The notes: a model not told the origin generated them from the sequence alone. 64,000 bases of DNA from Schistosoma haematobium (GCF_000699445.3 NC_067195.1:85880569-85944568), one strand, 5' to 3'. Positions 21,496-34,100 are shown, counted from the first letter of the stretch. Made by a program: numbers and translations.

Positions 21496-23713
21496 TTGGT
21501 GGAGTTTTGTTCTCTGAGCTGGATGGTTTGGTCGTGGAGCTTTCATCGTTCTTCTGAACGACATCATCAGCACAAACTTCAGATAGAAGTGAAGTGTTCG
21601 AATTTCTCCATATGTGTTTCACAGCTTGTTCTGTGCACCCCGATGTTGATTGGTTTTTGTTGACCTTAAATTTATCATTGTTTACTTCTTTGTTTTGGTT
21701 ATGTCTCCCATTGGTTTCATTTTTGTTCCTATATTTATGCATGATTTTCCTGATTGGTTGATAAATTGGATTGATTTCAATATGTTTGTTGATTGCTGAT
21801 TGACCTGAGTGCCAAGCTTCTAAAAATTCTCTGGTGTTTTTTTGAGTTTCCTCTGTCTAAGATTTCTACATTTTCCCAATCGAATGAATGTCCGTAGTTA
21901 TCCACGTGTATTGATATAAGTGAAGAGATATCATGGCGTTTGACTGCTAATTGATGTTCATGTAGGCGTAGGTGGAGGGGGCGTCCGCTTTGTCCGATGT
22001 AGTGTTTGTCGCAGTTGGTACAATTTATTTTGTAGATGATGTTTGATTTGTTTTCCTTTGTTATTTCATCTTTTGGTTTGCATAGGATTGATTGTAATGA
22101 TTTTGTTGGTTTGTGTGCCACACCTATCCCGAAGGTTTTCAGCAGTCTCGTTGTGGTTTCTGATATTCCTTGTATGTACGGTAGGGTGATCCTTTTGTTG
22201 ATTTTTGTGCTTGATTTGGGTTCTGATGCTGTGTGCCGTTGGTGCTTTTTGATGAAGTTGATTGGGTAGCCGTTCTTTTGAAATATGTCCTTCAGGTATT
22301 TCTCTTCATTTTTTCGTGCTGCCAGTGTGCTGCAGTATGTCCTCGCCCTCTTGAACAATGTGTGTACGCAGTTGATTTTGTGAGCTCTTGGGTTGTTGCT
22401 GTTGTAATTGAGGATTTGATCTGTATGGGTCGGTTTCTTATATACTTGAGTTTCCAGTTTTCCTGTATCGGTTCTAGTGATCAATATATCCAAGAATGCT
22501 AGTTGGTTGTTTGACTCCTGTTCCATTGTAAACTTGATGTCGTTGAAAACGTTGTTGATCAGTTTGTATGTGTTTTCCAGTTCATCCTTTTTGACGATGA
22601 CAAAGGTGTCGTCTACGTAGCGAATCCAAATTTTTGGCTTGATCACTGGTAATATCGTGGCTTCTAGTCTTTGCATCACTGCTTCTGCGATCAGTCCTGA
22701 TATTGGTGATCCCATTGGTGTCCCTTTTGTTTGTTCGTAGATTTTGTTGTTGAATTGAAAATATGTTGTTAGGCATAAATCGATGAGTTCCAGTAGACTT
22801 TTAATTTGAAGTGTCGTGTATTTGGTGAGATTTGTGTCGGTGTTGAGTAGCAGGGATATAGTTTCTTTTGCTAGCTGTGGTTCAATTGAGGTGAACAGTG
22901 CTGTTACGTCGAAGGATATCATGAGTTCGTCGTTGTTGATTTGAATATCCTTAATTTGGTCCAGGAATTGTGTTGGGGATTTGATGGAGCGTTTGGCTGA
23001 ATCTACTAGATGTCTCAGTATTCGTGAAATTTCTTTTGATAAATTGTATGTTGGCGTTCCGGGGAGTGCTACAATTGGACGTAGTGGAATGTTTGGTTTG
23101 TGTATTTTGGGTCTACCGTAGAATCGAGGGAGTACTGGTCCACTGGATTTCATTCTCCATTGGTCTTGTTTTGTTATTTCTCCTGCTTTGACTAGCTTGT
23201 TTAAAGTCTTTGAGATTTGATTGTCTAATTTTTTGACGGGATTTGTGTCCATCAGTTTGTATGTGCTCTTATCTTCGAGTAGTTCTTCGGCTTTGTTGAT
23301 GTATTCTTCTTTGTCCATGATTACTGTGGTGCGTCCCTTGTCCGCTGGTATTATGATAATATCTTTTCTATTTCTGAGTTCTTTCAAGGCCTTTTGTTCT
23401 TGTGGAGTCAGTTGGTTGTTTTCTTTCACCTGTTGAGTTATCGGTACTATAGTTTGCCTTATTTCCTGTTGTGTTTCTTCACTGATTCCGGAAGTTTTGA
23501 GTGATGACTCTAGTGCTGCGAAGAACTGTAGTTTTGAGGCGTCGCTTGTATTGTAGTTTAATCCTTTTTGGAGTAGGTGTTCTTCCGTATTTGTCAGTGG
23601 TTGTTTTGACAGATTGATCACGCAGTTGTTTGTGTTTTCTTCCATGGGTGGTTTTGAGATCTTGATTAGTTTTTTCTTTAAGGTGTTTCTTCTTTGTTCT
23701 GAGTAGCAACCCA
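21496..23713 (-). mobile_element. Penelope-like element
   Basis: Read on the minus strand, with an RT plus C-terminal GIY-YIG coding frame and a ~270-bp 3' region (21496-21776). It replaces LTR-element sequence from 21496 onward; left of that the sequence still matches 13468-13495. The 3' region recurs as fragments at 39240-39540, 46750-47290, 51345-51530 and 59290-59650. The 5' side ends near 23713, where a CR1-like sequence begins. It is related in layout to the schistosome Penelope elements (Cercyon group, from memory of the family). Confidence 0.9.
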
Positions 23714-23723
23714 CGGAGTACAT
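21777..23723 (-). CDS. Penelope-like reverse transcriptase with GIY-YIG endonuclease
   Basis: A 648-residue frame. The N-terminal region has the Penelope-type KGLNYN and IIIPADKGRTTVIM motifs; the RT core has FYGRPKIHKP, GTPMGSPISGLIAE and IRYVDDTFVIVKK (near residue 370), followed by the KKPTHTDQILNYNSNNP block. The C-terminus (about 555-645) has CTNCDKHYIGQSGRPLHLRLHEH, the GIY-YIG endonuclease with its preceding CxxC. The frame has no stops. The first ~8 residues come from sequence shared with the neighbouring element, so the natural N-terminus is probably lost. The product would nick DNA and reverse transcribe its template at the nick. Confidence 0.92.
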   Translation of the reverse strand: MYSVGCYSEQRRNTLKKKLIKISKPPMEENTNNCVINLSKQPLTNTEEHLLQKGLNYNTSDASKLQFFAALESSLKTSGISEETQQEIRQTIVPITQQVKENNQLTPQEQKALKELRNRKDIIIIPADKGRTTVIMDKEEYINKAEELLEDKSTYKLMDTNPVKKLDNQISKTLNKLVKAGEITKQDQWRMKSSGPVLPRFYGRPKIHKPNIPLRPIVALPGTPTYNLSKEISRILRHLVDSAKRSIKSPTQFLDQIKDIQINNDELMISFDVTALFTSIEPQLAKETISLLLNTDTNLTKYTTLQIKSLLELIDLCLTTYFQFNNKIYEQTKGTPMGSPISGLIAEAVMQRLEATILPVIKPKIWIRYVDDTFVIVKKDELENTYKLINNVFNDIKFTMEQESNNQLAFLDILITRTDTGKLETQVYKKPTHTDQILNYNSNNPRAHKINCVHTLFKRARTYCSTLAARKNEEKYLKDIFQKNGYPINFIKKHQRHTASEPKSSTKINKRITLPYIQGISETTTRLLKTFGIGVAHKPTKSLQSILCKPKDEITKENKSNIIYKINCTNCDKHYIGQSGRPLHLRLHEHQLAVKRHDISSLISIHVDNYGHSFDWENVEILDRGNSKKHQRIFRSLALRSISNQQTY

Positions 23724-25970
23724 GTAAGCCTACCCACAATAACCAGCCCGACGATGTAGATCCTGACTACTCACCCAGACATATACTCCATCCCCCAACT
23801 AAGTATGCACAAAGTGACCACCCGGCAGACACTTGCAACAGGTCTGTATGTAACCATATCGACCTTAAAAACTTTGATATAAATTCCAATAATATCACCA
23901 CTGGTAGATTTAAAAGCAGCCAAACAAAACTTAGCCCCACCCAAACAATCCAAGGCTTATTACCGTACAAATATTTAATCAATGTTCCAGAAAATCCCAC
24001 TCTTGAAATCATAAAAAACACTGAAAAAGTAATTGACCATATATCATCTGAAGTGCTGAAAAGACATCAGTGTATGCAGAATGTCATTGTATATAATATA
24101 CCTGATAGAGATTGCTAAAAACACTCTAATACAAGAATGTGGATTGTCGCAATCTTGGTGTGTAACAAGAAGATTACATCAAGCACACACTAAAGCCTCC
24201 TGTCACATTCTATTTCAGTTTGGTAGTAACTTTGAAGCTAATCACCTTCTCAATAGTCAGTCATTGCTGAGGCGTATACCAACATTTAAAAAGATTAGAG
24301 TCATCCATGACAGGACTGCTATCCAGCGTTCAATCTACAATGGAACACAAAATAATTAACCCAGCAGTTAGTTACAGCGTTTGTCACTGCACAAATCCTA
24401 AAACACCATACACTATCCCTCTCAAAAAAACGGAGGCACGTCGGATGCTGCTATTAGTCCTCAGAAGAAGACCCCAAATAAAGCAGCTGCAACCACTTAT
24501 CCTCAGCCCAAACACTCAGCTAACACAAAATGTCAATCCATTTATGCCCCAACAGTGCCCCAGTATTGCCCTAGCTGCCCCGATATAAAACCTAAAAATG
24601 ATCCTCCCAGGAATTGCACTGACAGCTACAGACGCTCAGGCACCGCTGTACGAAATAATACTAAACTTTCTGTAAAAACCCATCAGTACTCCAGCACTCT
24701 TAAACCAAAACATGCACCTTTTCATGGCATTAGAATGCCCTACAACAAACACAGTGAACTGGCAGTACCCACTCATCCTAATGTGAAACGACACTCGACA
24801 AGAACCACACCCATACGTGATGCCCGTAAGTCGCATAGTGTGAATCTTGTATGCTCCATGAATCAGCGCACAACTACACACAGCAGAAACACTTCTCTTG
24901 GCAACTATAACAGGCAATCCTTCATTCCTTACCAGAAACATACAACCTCCCCAACTACCCATAATAGGACTAAAATTGCCCACCACACACAAGGAGGCCA
25001 TAACGTTGGCCTACTTGGGAAACCCACCTACTGATTCTAGATACTATCTAGGTCAAGCCACCTTATGGGACTCTTTAATCCCCCCTAATCCGACATATAC
25101 ACCATCTCATCCTTTTCTATCTCTCCCCCTTTCAACGGCGCTACTGTGGAGTCCCCGAATGTTGAGGGCGACAATCCCACTATTTCGAGACCGTCTATAT
25201 ACTCCGACCTAATGGGGAGTGGCACATCTTTCTCAACGTCGATAACTGTCTCTAGTCTTAAAATCTCCTTAACTGAACCTCCTGATCACTCTCTGAAGAC
25301 ATTACCTAACCATCCAACTTTACCTACCACTCTTAAACATACTTCTTTCACCAAATTAACCTCTAACTACCTTTCTCGCATCAACCCTATTGATAATAAA
25401 CGAAGCGCTCATCAGTATGGAGTCTACACTACCAATTCTTCCTTTTCGCATGGCAAAACAGACAATCCACTGGCTTTACATCATACCCTTCTACTGGACA
25501 AACACTCAACGTACCTGACACTTATGTTAATCAACGCTCGATCTGTACAAAGTAAGATGACTCACCTGCTCACCCTATTACTTTTAAACAACACCTCCTT
25601 GTTTTGATAACGGAAAGTCGGCTGTCCTCCGATACCACGGGCACACATCTACGAATAGACATCTATGAGCTCTTCCGCTGCGATCGAGGCACCAAGAAGG
25701 GTGGTGGTCGTCTTGCTCATGTATCAAAAAAATTGAGAGCGGAAATCTATAGCGATCACGTCTTCAGCAAACTTCCTGACTCGATATAGCTTACTGCGCA
25801 CACTCATGAATGTAAAATGATAGTCGGATGCATATATCGAGCTCCTAACACTCCTAGTTCAACTGACACTATTATAAGTGAGTCATTTGTTCAAGCTGCC
25901 TCGCTTGACTTCACTTACAAAATTGTATGTGGTGATTTCAACCTTCCCACCATAAACTATCGATAGGAAA
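23714..25970 (+). mobile_element. CR1-like LINE family 3 (3' truncated, decayed)
   Basis: ORF1-like sequence with an RRM-type strand (MQNVIVYNIPD near 24070) and a second block around 24200-24300, then a long proline/threonine-rich low-similarity stretch, then the start of the endonuclease: LINARSVQSKMTHLL (25528-25572), LITESRLSSDT, GGGRLAHVS, CIYRAPNTPSSTD and CGDFNLPTINY (to about 25965). Nothing of the RT remains. Frame changes near 24100, 25035 and 25605 and stops show decay. The first 107 bp are matched by a separate insertion at 28034. Confidence 0.75.
25530..25970 (+). pseudogene. CR1-like endonuclease fragment
   Basis: Frames switch near 25605. The GDFN metal-binding motif is present but the later SDH motif and all of the RT are missing, so the fragment is inactive. 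Confidence 0.78.
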
Positions 25971-28033
25971 CGATCGTTTCTATGTTTGTAAACTACAGCA
26001 TTCGTGAAAAACCTTACACTTCAAGACTGACCAGTTTTCATCTGGTTGGTCACTGTTCTGTAAGTGCATATCAAAAAGGTCCGTTGGACAGAGACAAAGT
26101 TCCCTACCAATAATCCAGTGTTTGTCTGCAGTCACAAGCTGTTTCATGCTTGGCGAGTCTATAATGACGTATTGTTTGTTAGAGGGCTTAATATTACATA
26201 AGAGGTAATGAAATGGTTTATGGTCATAACTTCAACACAAATGCAAGAAAATACATTCACATAAAAGTATGTAACGATTGAACAATAACTAAATAGTGAA
26301 CACAAATAATGGCAATACATTTACAGTCAATATCTGCAACCGAAACTCATATGTGTTCGTGACTAACTACGGAGCACTTAAATATTCCTATATTACCAGA
26401 AAGGAAGGCATCTTCGAACCAATTGCGTAGGTTTGTGAAAGACCTAAATTTCATTAGTCCATTCTCCCCTACATCAGTGACTAAATCAAGCTTTCCATGT
26501 ACTACGACAACATTATCCGGCTTAAATGAAGGTATTTTACTATTCATATGCATAATTACTTGTTTATGTGAGTCCGCCTTACCGGTTATTGGATTACTAT
26601 TGGTCGGAATGCTCACCTGAAGCCTATCCCAGAAAGACATTTTCTCAGCATAGTTCTGAGATGCTTGTTTTGCAACAGCATACCTGCTATTATCTTATGT
26701 AAGGAAATACTACCTTTGTGACTGATAATTACTTTTGCAGTATACGCATACTAAGTACGTTATTTCAGTATGTAAAAACGACAGTGATGACCCAACTGTA
26801 AAGTATGTTTTCGTCAAATATGTCTGAAATTATGGACTCAAATGCAGCCCGTCAGAATCAGATGCTTGTCTTCAGGATGTAGGTGATGATAGTAATCAGC
26901 ATTCTTCCGAAGAGCATACTACTTCTAGCTCACCACCGTAACCCAGACAACGAAAACGACGTCGGTCATCTACGTATGCCTTATTTCGAATAAATTTGTC
27001 CTTCAGGTCGAAATATTTCCGTTGACAATCTGGTCCGTGCAGTAGATGGTAAACAACCACACAAACAATCGTGTCGAAAGTGCTCATAAAAACTTAAAAG
27101 AATGTCTCCGAAAAGATGATTCTCTTATATTGACGTTCTGGAAAATTTAGAGTAGAACAGACACTAACCTACTTTTGCGTCCACATGACGCTGTAAAGGA
27201 TCTTCAACGTTTTCCAATGCTTGAGGTAGGAAATAAGGATACATTTATCATTAGTTCCAAGTTCCGATGTCATACCAAATACTTCAATTCTAAACATGGT
27301 GTACCATATTACTAGATCAAATTCCGGTCTGTCACGATAGATAAGCATTGCCGTACTTAAAAGACTAGTGCGTTATAAATGAAAGCGTTTATTGAAGTTC
27401 GAAACAGGCATGTTTTCCTTAATTTTGCACAATTTGTACAATTAATATGATTGGTTGCACAGTTGTTGTTTAAATGAACTTGACCTTGATTCTCCGTTTT
27501 TTGTACTCTCAGGGCATGAAACATCAGTTATTGTTCACAAATAAACTCCCACAAACATATCTCGTCCTAATCTATCAGCTGTCATGATGATAGGTCTCTG
27601 CTGTGCTTGCTGTCTATATGTATAAACCACACTGATATCATAATTGCGCAGTTAATTTGTATACAGACCTTGGGTTAAATCACTCATATTTTGAATCGCT
27701 GACTAGAAGGGGAACTCAAACACGCCTCGTTCCGGAAAGTTAATTAACGCCACGTATTTTTCTTTATGCACAATTAAGATTTCCGTATATCAACAACTAA
27801 CCAATTTTGTAATACATTTATCATTATATTGAAATAAATATATTGAGTTCATCACGATATTAGCGGTTGCTGAGTAACACTTCAGATTGGAATTTTGAGG
27901 ATATGTTGACAGCCTATGACAGTCCCGTTCTAGTAAGCTTCAGTAAGTATCTAATCTAAATTTCATTTGCGATGTTTGCTCTATCGGTGTTCTCTAGGTT
28001 GTCAGTAATATTTGAATCCAAAGTTGAATCCAA
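25971..28033. other. unassigned region
   Basis: Starts with the 14-bp palindrome GAAACGATCGTTTC (25977-25990) just after the LINE fragment. A minus-strand frame at 26347-26640 (97 residues) and one at 26896-27087 have no motif I recognise. It may be an old DNA transposon or unique sequence; no terminal repeats were found by eye. Confidence 0.4.
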
Positions 28034-28142
28034 CGGAGTACATGTAAGCCTACCTACAATAGCCAGCCCGATGATGTAGGTATTGACTACTCACTCAAAC
28101 ATATATTCCATCCCCCAACTAAGTATGCACAAGGTGGCCAGT
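28034..28142 (+). repeat. 107-bp insertion matching the start of CR1-like family 3
   Basis: 28034-28140 aligns without gaps to 23714-23820 with about ten substitutions. It is bracketed by GTTGAATCCAA at 28023-28033 and 28143-28153, which looks like a target-site duplication. Confidence 0.72.
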
Positions 28143-28332
28143 GTTGAATCCAAAGTTACACCCAGTGAAGACGATTTACTTTTCGCTGTGTTTTTGCCCT
28201 TAAACATGAGAAGTAACTTGGCTAAAGTAATGGTCTTTCCCAGCACTGTACAGTATTTTTTCCACTGTCTTTTATCAAAGGATGCCCTCTTTTCTAATAA
28301 GCTTTTCTTCGATACTAGTGTAGTGTCATAGA

Positions 28333-29440
28333 GCCATAACCACATAATCCTCAGAGCTGAACACGAGACAACTGGGAAAATAGATATTCAACATTTAAAG
28401 CGGAAAAAACCCGACAAAGGATAACAGGGGAAAAGCTAATTCAACTCAATTAGTCGGACGACATGGCTCGACCTTGCAATCGTGGTTATTCTCGCTTAAC
28501 TTATCTCCTTTATTCGTATTAAATATATTGTTCTATCTCCAGCTTAAATGTGTTATCCACAATATATTAGACATGATTACGATAAGACGAGGCAGTGTCG
28601 ACAATGATGTGACTTCCAATTAATATCTTATAGATTAATTAGTCACATCATGACAAATCTACAATTTCGCGATTAAGTATATTATTAGAGCAATACTTAT
28701 AACGAATTAAACCACAATTTTACACTAAAACGTTAGATAAAGTCATGGGGTTTTGCCCTATTCATCTTCCATTTTTTTAGCATTATGGGGGATTTGCTTG
28801 GTCACTTTATTTTCCAATGCTGATCCATTGCTTTTTGTCGTTAACAAATAATAGGGTATTGGGAAGAGTTGGTAATTTCATTGGTGTATGGAATTGAGTT
28901 GTGGCTCCAAATGTCGTGAGTTTGGCTGAACTTGTGTTCGATGAATTTGGTGTACTGACAGAGAGGGATGAAGTTACATTCGATGGGGTCACATGTTAGC
29001 ATTTTTCTGTTCGGTAGTAAAATTTCTTCTACACAATGCAGAAATGTACGTTAATATTTGTGCTTAACCACACGATCTTCGAAGCTAAACACATAATTAC
29101 TGAGATTTCCATTCAACATGTAATACTCAGAGAAGTTCAAGAAAAATAGTGAACACGGAAATTTTCGATCGCTATGGCATGTCTCAGGATTTCAAGCATG
29201 GCCATTCTTTGTAATTAAATCCTACTTATATTAAGCATATTATTTTATCCTCAGACCCAATGTTTTTCTCAGAAGAGCTAAACATCAAATTACTGACTGT
29301 CAAAAAAGAATAAGTCATCATAGACAATGTTGTGACTTCCACGTAGCATCTTGTAAATTATGTAATCACACCATGAAAAATCTACAACTTTTGAATTAGG
29401 TCTACTAATATGGTAGTTAAGGTTCATATGTCAATAACTA
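28333..29440 (+). repeat. diverged tandem duplication (unit about 740 bp)
   Basis: Segments 28333-28720 and 29070-29440 are similar in the same order: AACCACA...AGCT.AACAC, then ATGTGACTTCC/TTGTGACTTCCA, CACATCATGA/CACACCATGA and AAATCTACAA. Similarity is moderate with indels. The sequence between them (28721-29069) shows no recognisable gene. Confidence 0.55.
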
Positions 29441-29783
29441 CCTGGACTATAATGCCACACACATGCCAGAACCATTGACCGTGGTGACTACTGCTTAGGT
29501 AAGGCTTTATCACTGAGACAGTTTTCTCAAGCACTAGAGAAATTACGTTCAATGGTTTTAAAGAGCAACGAATATGCGGTACAGTTGTCGTGGTTGTTTT
29601 GTTTCTGCTTAATGGTTGTCAATAGGAGCAGCTTATAATGCCCCCTTCCATTTTTTCTCGCTTTCTTGTCTTGCCAAGTGCTATGATTCTTGTTATATTC
29701 CTTGTACAAGCTTTGGAGAAAAGCAACTTGTTTATTAAAAGTAGTAGTTGCGGAGTGGCGCTTCAGATTTGAGTATTAGGGAC
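29441..29783. other. unassigned spacer
   Basis: AT-rich sequence before the second LTR element; no coding or RNA feature recognised. Confidence 0.4.
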
Positions 29784-29788
29784 AGGTT

Positions 29789-30049
29789 TGTAACAGCTCA
29801 GGTTGGTTGGTTAAGAGTTGACCCCAAACAACCAAGCTTATGCCAAAACAGTATTGTTCAAGTATTCATTCACTTCCTTATTTTTTATAAGCGTTATATT
29901 CCCTATTATCTTGAATGTTGAGAGCCTTTGTTTGTCTGAACAGATAATCCCACGCTCCACTGTGACTGCGCGAAGATCGAAATAAAGACCTATTAACTAC
30001 TTGCCTGGTTTCTTCTATCAATAGCACGAGGGTTACTTCAAGGCCCGAA
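29789..30049 (+). repeat. 5' LTR of element 2
   Basis: Starts TGTAACAGC and ends near CCCGAA. The right border is set by comparison with the 3' LTR and the flanking AGGTT; it lacks the usual CA end, so the border could be off by a base. Confidence 0.85.
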
Positions 30050-30051
30050 AT

Positions 30052-30061
30052 TGGTGAGCCC
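30052..30061 (+). promoter_or_regulatory. primer-binding site of element 2
   Basis: TGGTGAGCCC follows the LTR and resembles the first ten bases complementary to tRNA-Trp; beyond that the match fails. Weaker than in element 1. Confidence 0.55.
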
Positions 30062-30248
30062 TTTTTGAACACAAATTTAACCTCATTTCTGTTATTAACA
30101 TTTTTGTTTACTTAATCGTAAAAGTAGACCTGATTATCCGTAAACTAATTTGAGTATATAACTAGTTTATTCCGTATTATCTTAAGTTATTCGTGTTATA
30201 GTAACCACTTTTTGTGCTAATTTTATTGCTATATTTGCCACATACCTC

Positions 30249-31094
30249 ATGTCAGACTCAATAGAAACCCATAATCTGGAGGATTTGTCACCAGTGGAGA
30301 TAGACACTGTTATGACTACGAAATCCCGACTTCCAGAATTTGATCGTAGTGATCCTGAGTTGTGGTTTGCTCAACTAGAGCATTATTTCACGAGACACAA
30401 TATCAAATCTGAAGGGATTCGCTATAGAAACCTGTGTTCTATCCTTCCTCCTTCAGTCGCCAAAGAAGTCCGTGACTTGATTTTAAGTCCACCATCACCA
30501 CAACCATACACCATCTTAAGACGAGAGATAATGAACCGTTTATCATTACCAGATAGTCAAAGAATCCAAAGACTTTTTCAAGGTGAAACACTAGGTGATC
30601 GGTCGCCGTCACAGTGTTTACGTCACCTCCAAGTCTTAGTGGGTGATAACACAGTGGGTGAAGCAGTCCTAAAACAAGGATGGATACAAGCTCTCCCATG
30701 CTACGTCCAACACTGTTTGGATGCACAAGATCCTGAAACCTCATTATCTCATTTAGCGCGTATAGCCGATAGAATAATGGAAAGAGGTCCTCCAACTGGA
30801 TCAGGCACAATAAATCACACACAAAAAGTAGAATCAGCAAAAGACCCCGTCATAGAAGGACTCATTGCGAGTGTTAAGAGTCTCACTGAGGCTGTCACCA
30901 GAATGCAAATGGGTCATAGAAACAGGAGCAGGTCACCACAACGACCACGATCCAAGTCACAAAACAGGTCACAAATGTCCAGACAATCTGGGCAGTTTTG
31001 TTGGTACCACTGGAAGTTTGGTGTCAACTCAACCAAGTGCATGCAACCATGCGCCTGGCCTAAGCATAATTCTAAGACAGCGGGAAACGAGTAA
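30249..31094 (+). CDS. gag of LTR element 2
   Basis: A complete 281-residue Gag from ATG 30249 to TAA 31092-31094. The N-terminal part has [20 protein letters not shown], the capsid-type sequence of this clade. An R/S-rich basic stretch is followed by a CHCC zinc knuckle (CWYH ... KCMQPC near residues 258-274). No internal stop. The last codons are GCG GGA AAC GAG TAA, which contain an in-frame slippery heptamer, so pol is probably made as a Gag-Pol fusion by frameshifting. Confidence 0.92.
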   Translation: MSDSIETHNLEDLSPVEIDTVMTTKSRLPEFDRSDPELWFAQLEHYFTRHNIKSEGIRYRNLCSILPPSVAKEVRDLILSPPSPQPYTILRREIMNRLSLPDSQRIQRLFQGETLGDRSPSQCLRHLQVLVGDNTVGEAVLKQGWIQALPCYVQHCLDAQDPETSLSHLARIADRIMERGPPTGSGTINHTQKVESAKDPVIEGLIASVKSLTEAVTRMQMGHRNRSRSPQRPRSKSQNRSQMSRQSGQFCWYHWKFGVNSTKCMQPCAWPKHNSKTAGNE

Positions 31095-31126
31095 CCCCTC
31101 CCCAGGTCGCGACGACTGAGGAGGGG
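31082..31126 (+). promoter_or_regulatory. candidate -1 frameshift signal, gag/pol of element 2
   Basis: The heptamer G GGA AAC (31082-31088) is in the gag register. A 6-nt spacer (GAGTAA) follows, then CCCCTCC (31095-31101) pairs perfectly with GGAGGGG (31120-31126); GTCG/CGAC can pair inside the loop. The -1 frame is open from 31088 into the protease. Confidence 0.72.
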
Positions 31127-34100
31127 CGCCTAAACAGTCGCTTGTTTTATGTTAGAGACAGAAACTCTGGCTTGAATTTCTTGGTGGATACTGGCGCTGC
31201 TCTTAGCATCATCCCTCAACATAAAACTGAGATTAGTCGAGAAACATCATCGGTTACACTTCAAGCTGCAAATAAAACTAAAATCGCGACATTTGGGCAG
31301 AAAACATTAACCCTAGATTTGGGGTTCAGGAGGCAATTCCCTTGGGTTTTCACGGTAGCCGACTTAGATCTGGCAATACTGGGGATGGACTTTCTAGAGA
31401 GATACGAATTTCTAGTTGACACCAAGAAACGGCGATTAACACTAAAAGAAACTTCGTATTACACAAAAGGCAAAGGAAGTCACATCAGCTCTCTTAACTT
31501 GATTCAAACTCCCCCAGTAACAACAGCAAAATTCCAAGATATACTCGCGGAATTTCCAAACTTAACTAAACCAAACCCACAGCCTTCTAAAGACAAACTA
31601 AAAGTGAGTCACACTATCAAAACCGAAGGTGCACCGGTGTTTGCAAAACCCAGGAGACTAGCACCAGATAAGCTCAAAATCGCTAGGGCCGAGTTTGATT
31701 ATATGCTACAATTGGGTATTATCCGTCCCTCTGATAGTCAATGGGCATCCCCTTTGCATATGGTCCCAAAGAAGAATGAAGGTGACTGGCGACCGTGCGG
31801 GGATTACAGAGCCCTAAACCGTCAAACCGTACCTGATAGGTACCCAATACCTCATATCCAAGATTTCACCAACGGTTTACATGGTATGAACATATTCACT
31901 AAAATTGACTTAGTCAGGGCATATCACAATATCCCGGTGGCTGATGAAGATATTCCCGAAACAGCTATTACTACACTCTTTGGCTTATTCGAGTTTGTAC
32001 GCATGCCATTCGGCCTGAGAAATGCGGCACAGACATTTCAAAGATTCATAGATAACCTACTTCGAGATATGCCATTTGCGCAGGGGTATATAGACGACTT
32101 GTTAATTGCCAGCCCCGATTTGCAATCACACGAACAGCATGTACAAGCAGTGTTGAAAAGACTGGATGAACATGGAATAAACATACATCAAAGTGTGTTT
32201 TCGGTGTCCAAACTTTAGAATTTCTCGGTCACACAATAAGCCCAGAAGGGATTAAACCTATAAAAAAAGAAGTGGATACTATCAAACAATACCCCGTACC
32301 TAGTTCTCTAACACAACTGAGAAGTTTTCTAGGTCTAATTAACTTTTATCGCAGATTCATACCAGGTTGTGCACAATTAATGCAACCTTTGACAGATTCA
32401 CTTAAAGGAAAACCAAAAGAATTCAAACTGTCTTCTGACGCCATCGAAGCTATTAAACAGCTTAAAGATAAACTGGCTCAAGCAACTACGTTGATATATC
32501 CGAATTCTCTTTCCCCACTTGCTTTGATGGTGGATGCTTCAGATAAAGCAGTAGGCGGTACCCTTAACCAACTGGTTAAAAACGCCTGGAAACCAATTGC
32601 TTTCTTCTCGAAAAGACTCGCTCCAGCCGAAACAAGGTATTCTACCTTCGGGCGAGAACTTCTTGCAATCTACCTGACCATTAAACACTTCCGACACATG
32701 TTAGAAGGTAGGGAATTTATAGTCTTTACGGATCACAAACCACTGACGAATGCATTAAAAGCGAGAGCCGATAAATACTCACCTCGAGAAGTCCGACACC
32801 TTGACTATATATCACAGTTCACAAGCGATATCCGACATGTCAAAGGTCAGGACAATCAGGCGGCAGATGCTTTATCCAGACTAGAAATGAACGTGCTACA
32901 GCAGTCTACAGTAAACTTCGAGACGTTGGGACACGAACAAGAGCAGGACCTAGAATTACAAAACCTACTTAAAACAAACAATTCAAGTCTTAATTTAAAA
33001 CAATTCCCATCACCTATCGATGGTATTCTAATTTATTGTGACACGACCAAGGCAATGCCGCGACCTTTCGTTCCCAAAAATATGCGAAAGTTGATATATA
33101 ATAACTTTCATTCTTTGTCTCATCCTGGCGCGAAAGCTTCAACAAAACTAATCAATGCCAGATATATATGGCTGAATTTACAGAAGGATGTACACAAATG
33201 GGTTAGAGAGTGTTCAGCATGTCAACAATCAAGGATTAATCGTCACACAAATTCACCCATAGGTGTTTTCTCGCAACCAGATGCACGTTTTGCCCATGTG
33301 CATATCGACTTGGTAGGTCCTTTACCTCGTTCAAACGGTTTTAATTATCTGTTTACATGCATAGATCGATTTACCAGATTCCCTATAGCCATCCCGATAG
33401 CGGACATCACAGCGGAAACAGTAGCCAAAGTTTTCATGCAGAACTGGGTAACCATTTTTGGTACACCCATAACAATAACGACGGATAGAGGAGCGCAATT
33501 CGAATCCGAACTATTTAATAACTTGGCTAAACTTCTAGGCTCCAATAGGATACGCTGCACTGCATATCATCCTCAGGCTAATGGGATGGTAGAACGTTTT
33601 CACCGTCAGCTAAAAACCGCCCTTATATCTCACTCAAACCCCAATCAGTGGACAGAATTCCTACCATTAGTTATGTTGGGAATACGAACATCTGTCAAAA
33701 CTGACGCACAGTGTTCAGCTGCGGAACTGGTTTTCGGAACAACTCTGAGACTACCAGGTGAATTTATTAACCCCAATACTAACAGTCAAAAACTTAATTT
33801 AGGAAACTACGTAGATCAACTACGGGACCATATGTCCAAACTTAAGCCAATTAATACTCGCGAACAATCGCGTGCCGTATATGTACCTAAAGACCTAAGC
33901 GATTGCACGCACGTCTGGATAAGATGTGACAAAATAAAAGCACCACTCAGTCCTCCATTTGAAGGTCCTTTCAAAGTCGTCTCAAGAAAATCTAAATATT
34001 TCGTGATAGAAAAACATGGAAACATCGACACAGTAAGTATTGATAGGCTAAAGCCGGCTTATCTAGATCATGAACCACCATACGTGTTGTTAGATCGTTT

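Noticed and set aside
21996..22502. Plus-strand hydrophobic open frames
   Set aside because: They are antisense shadows of the Penelope-like RT/GIY-YIG coding sequence.
24555..25212. Overlapping proline/threonine-rich open frames as a host gene
   Set aside because: They sit between the ORF1-like and endonuclease parts of a decayed CR1-like LINE and show several stops; more likely decayed ORF1 sequence.
29878..30072. Minus-strand open frame repeated at 36513-36770
   Set aside because: Duplicated only because both copies lie in the LTRs.
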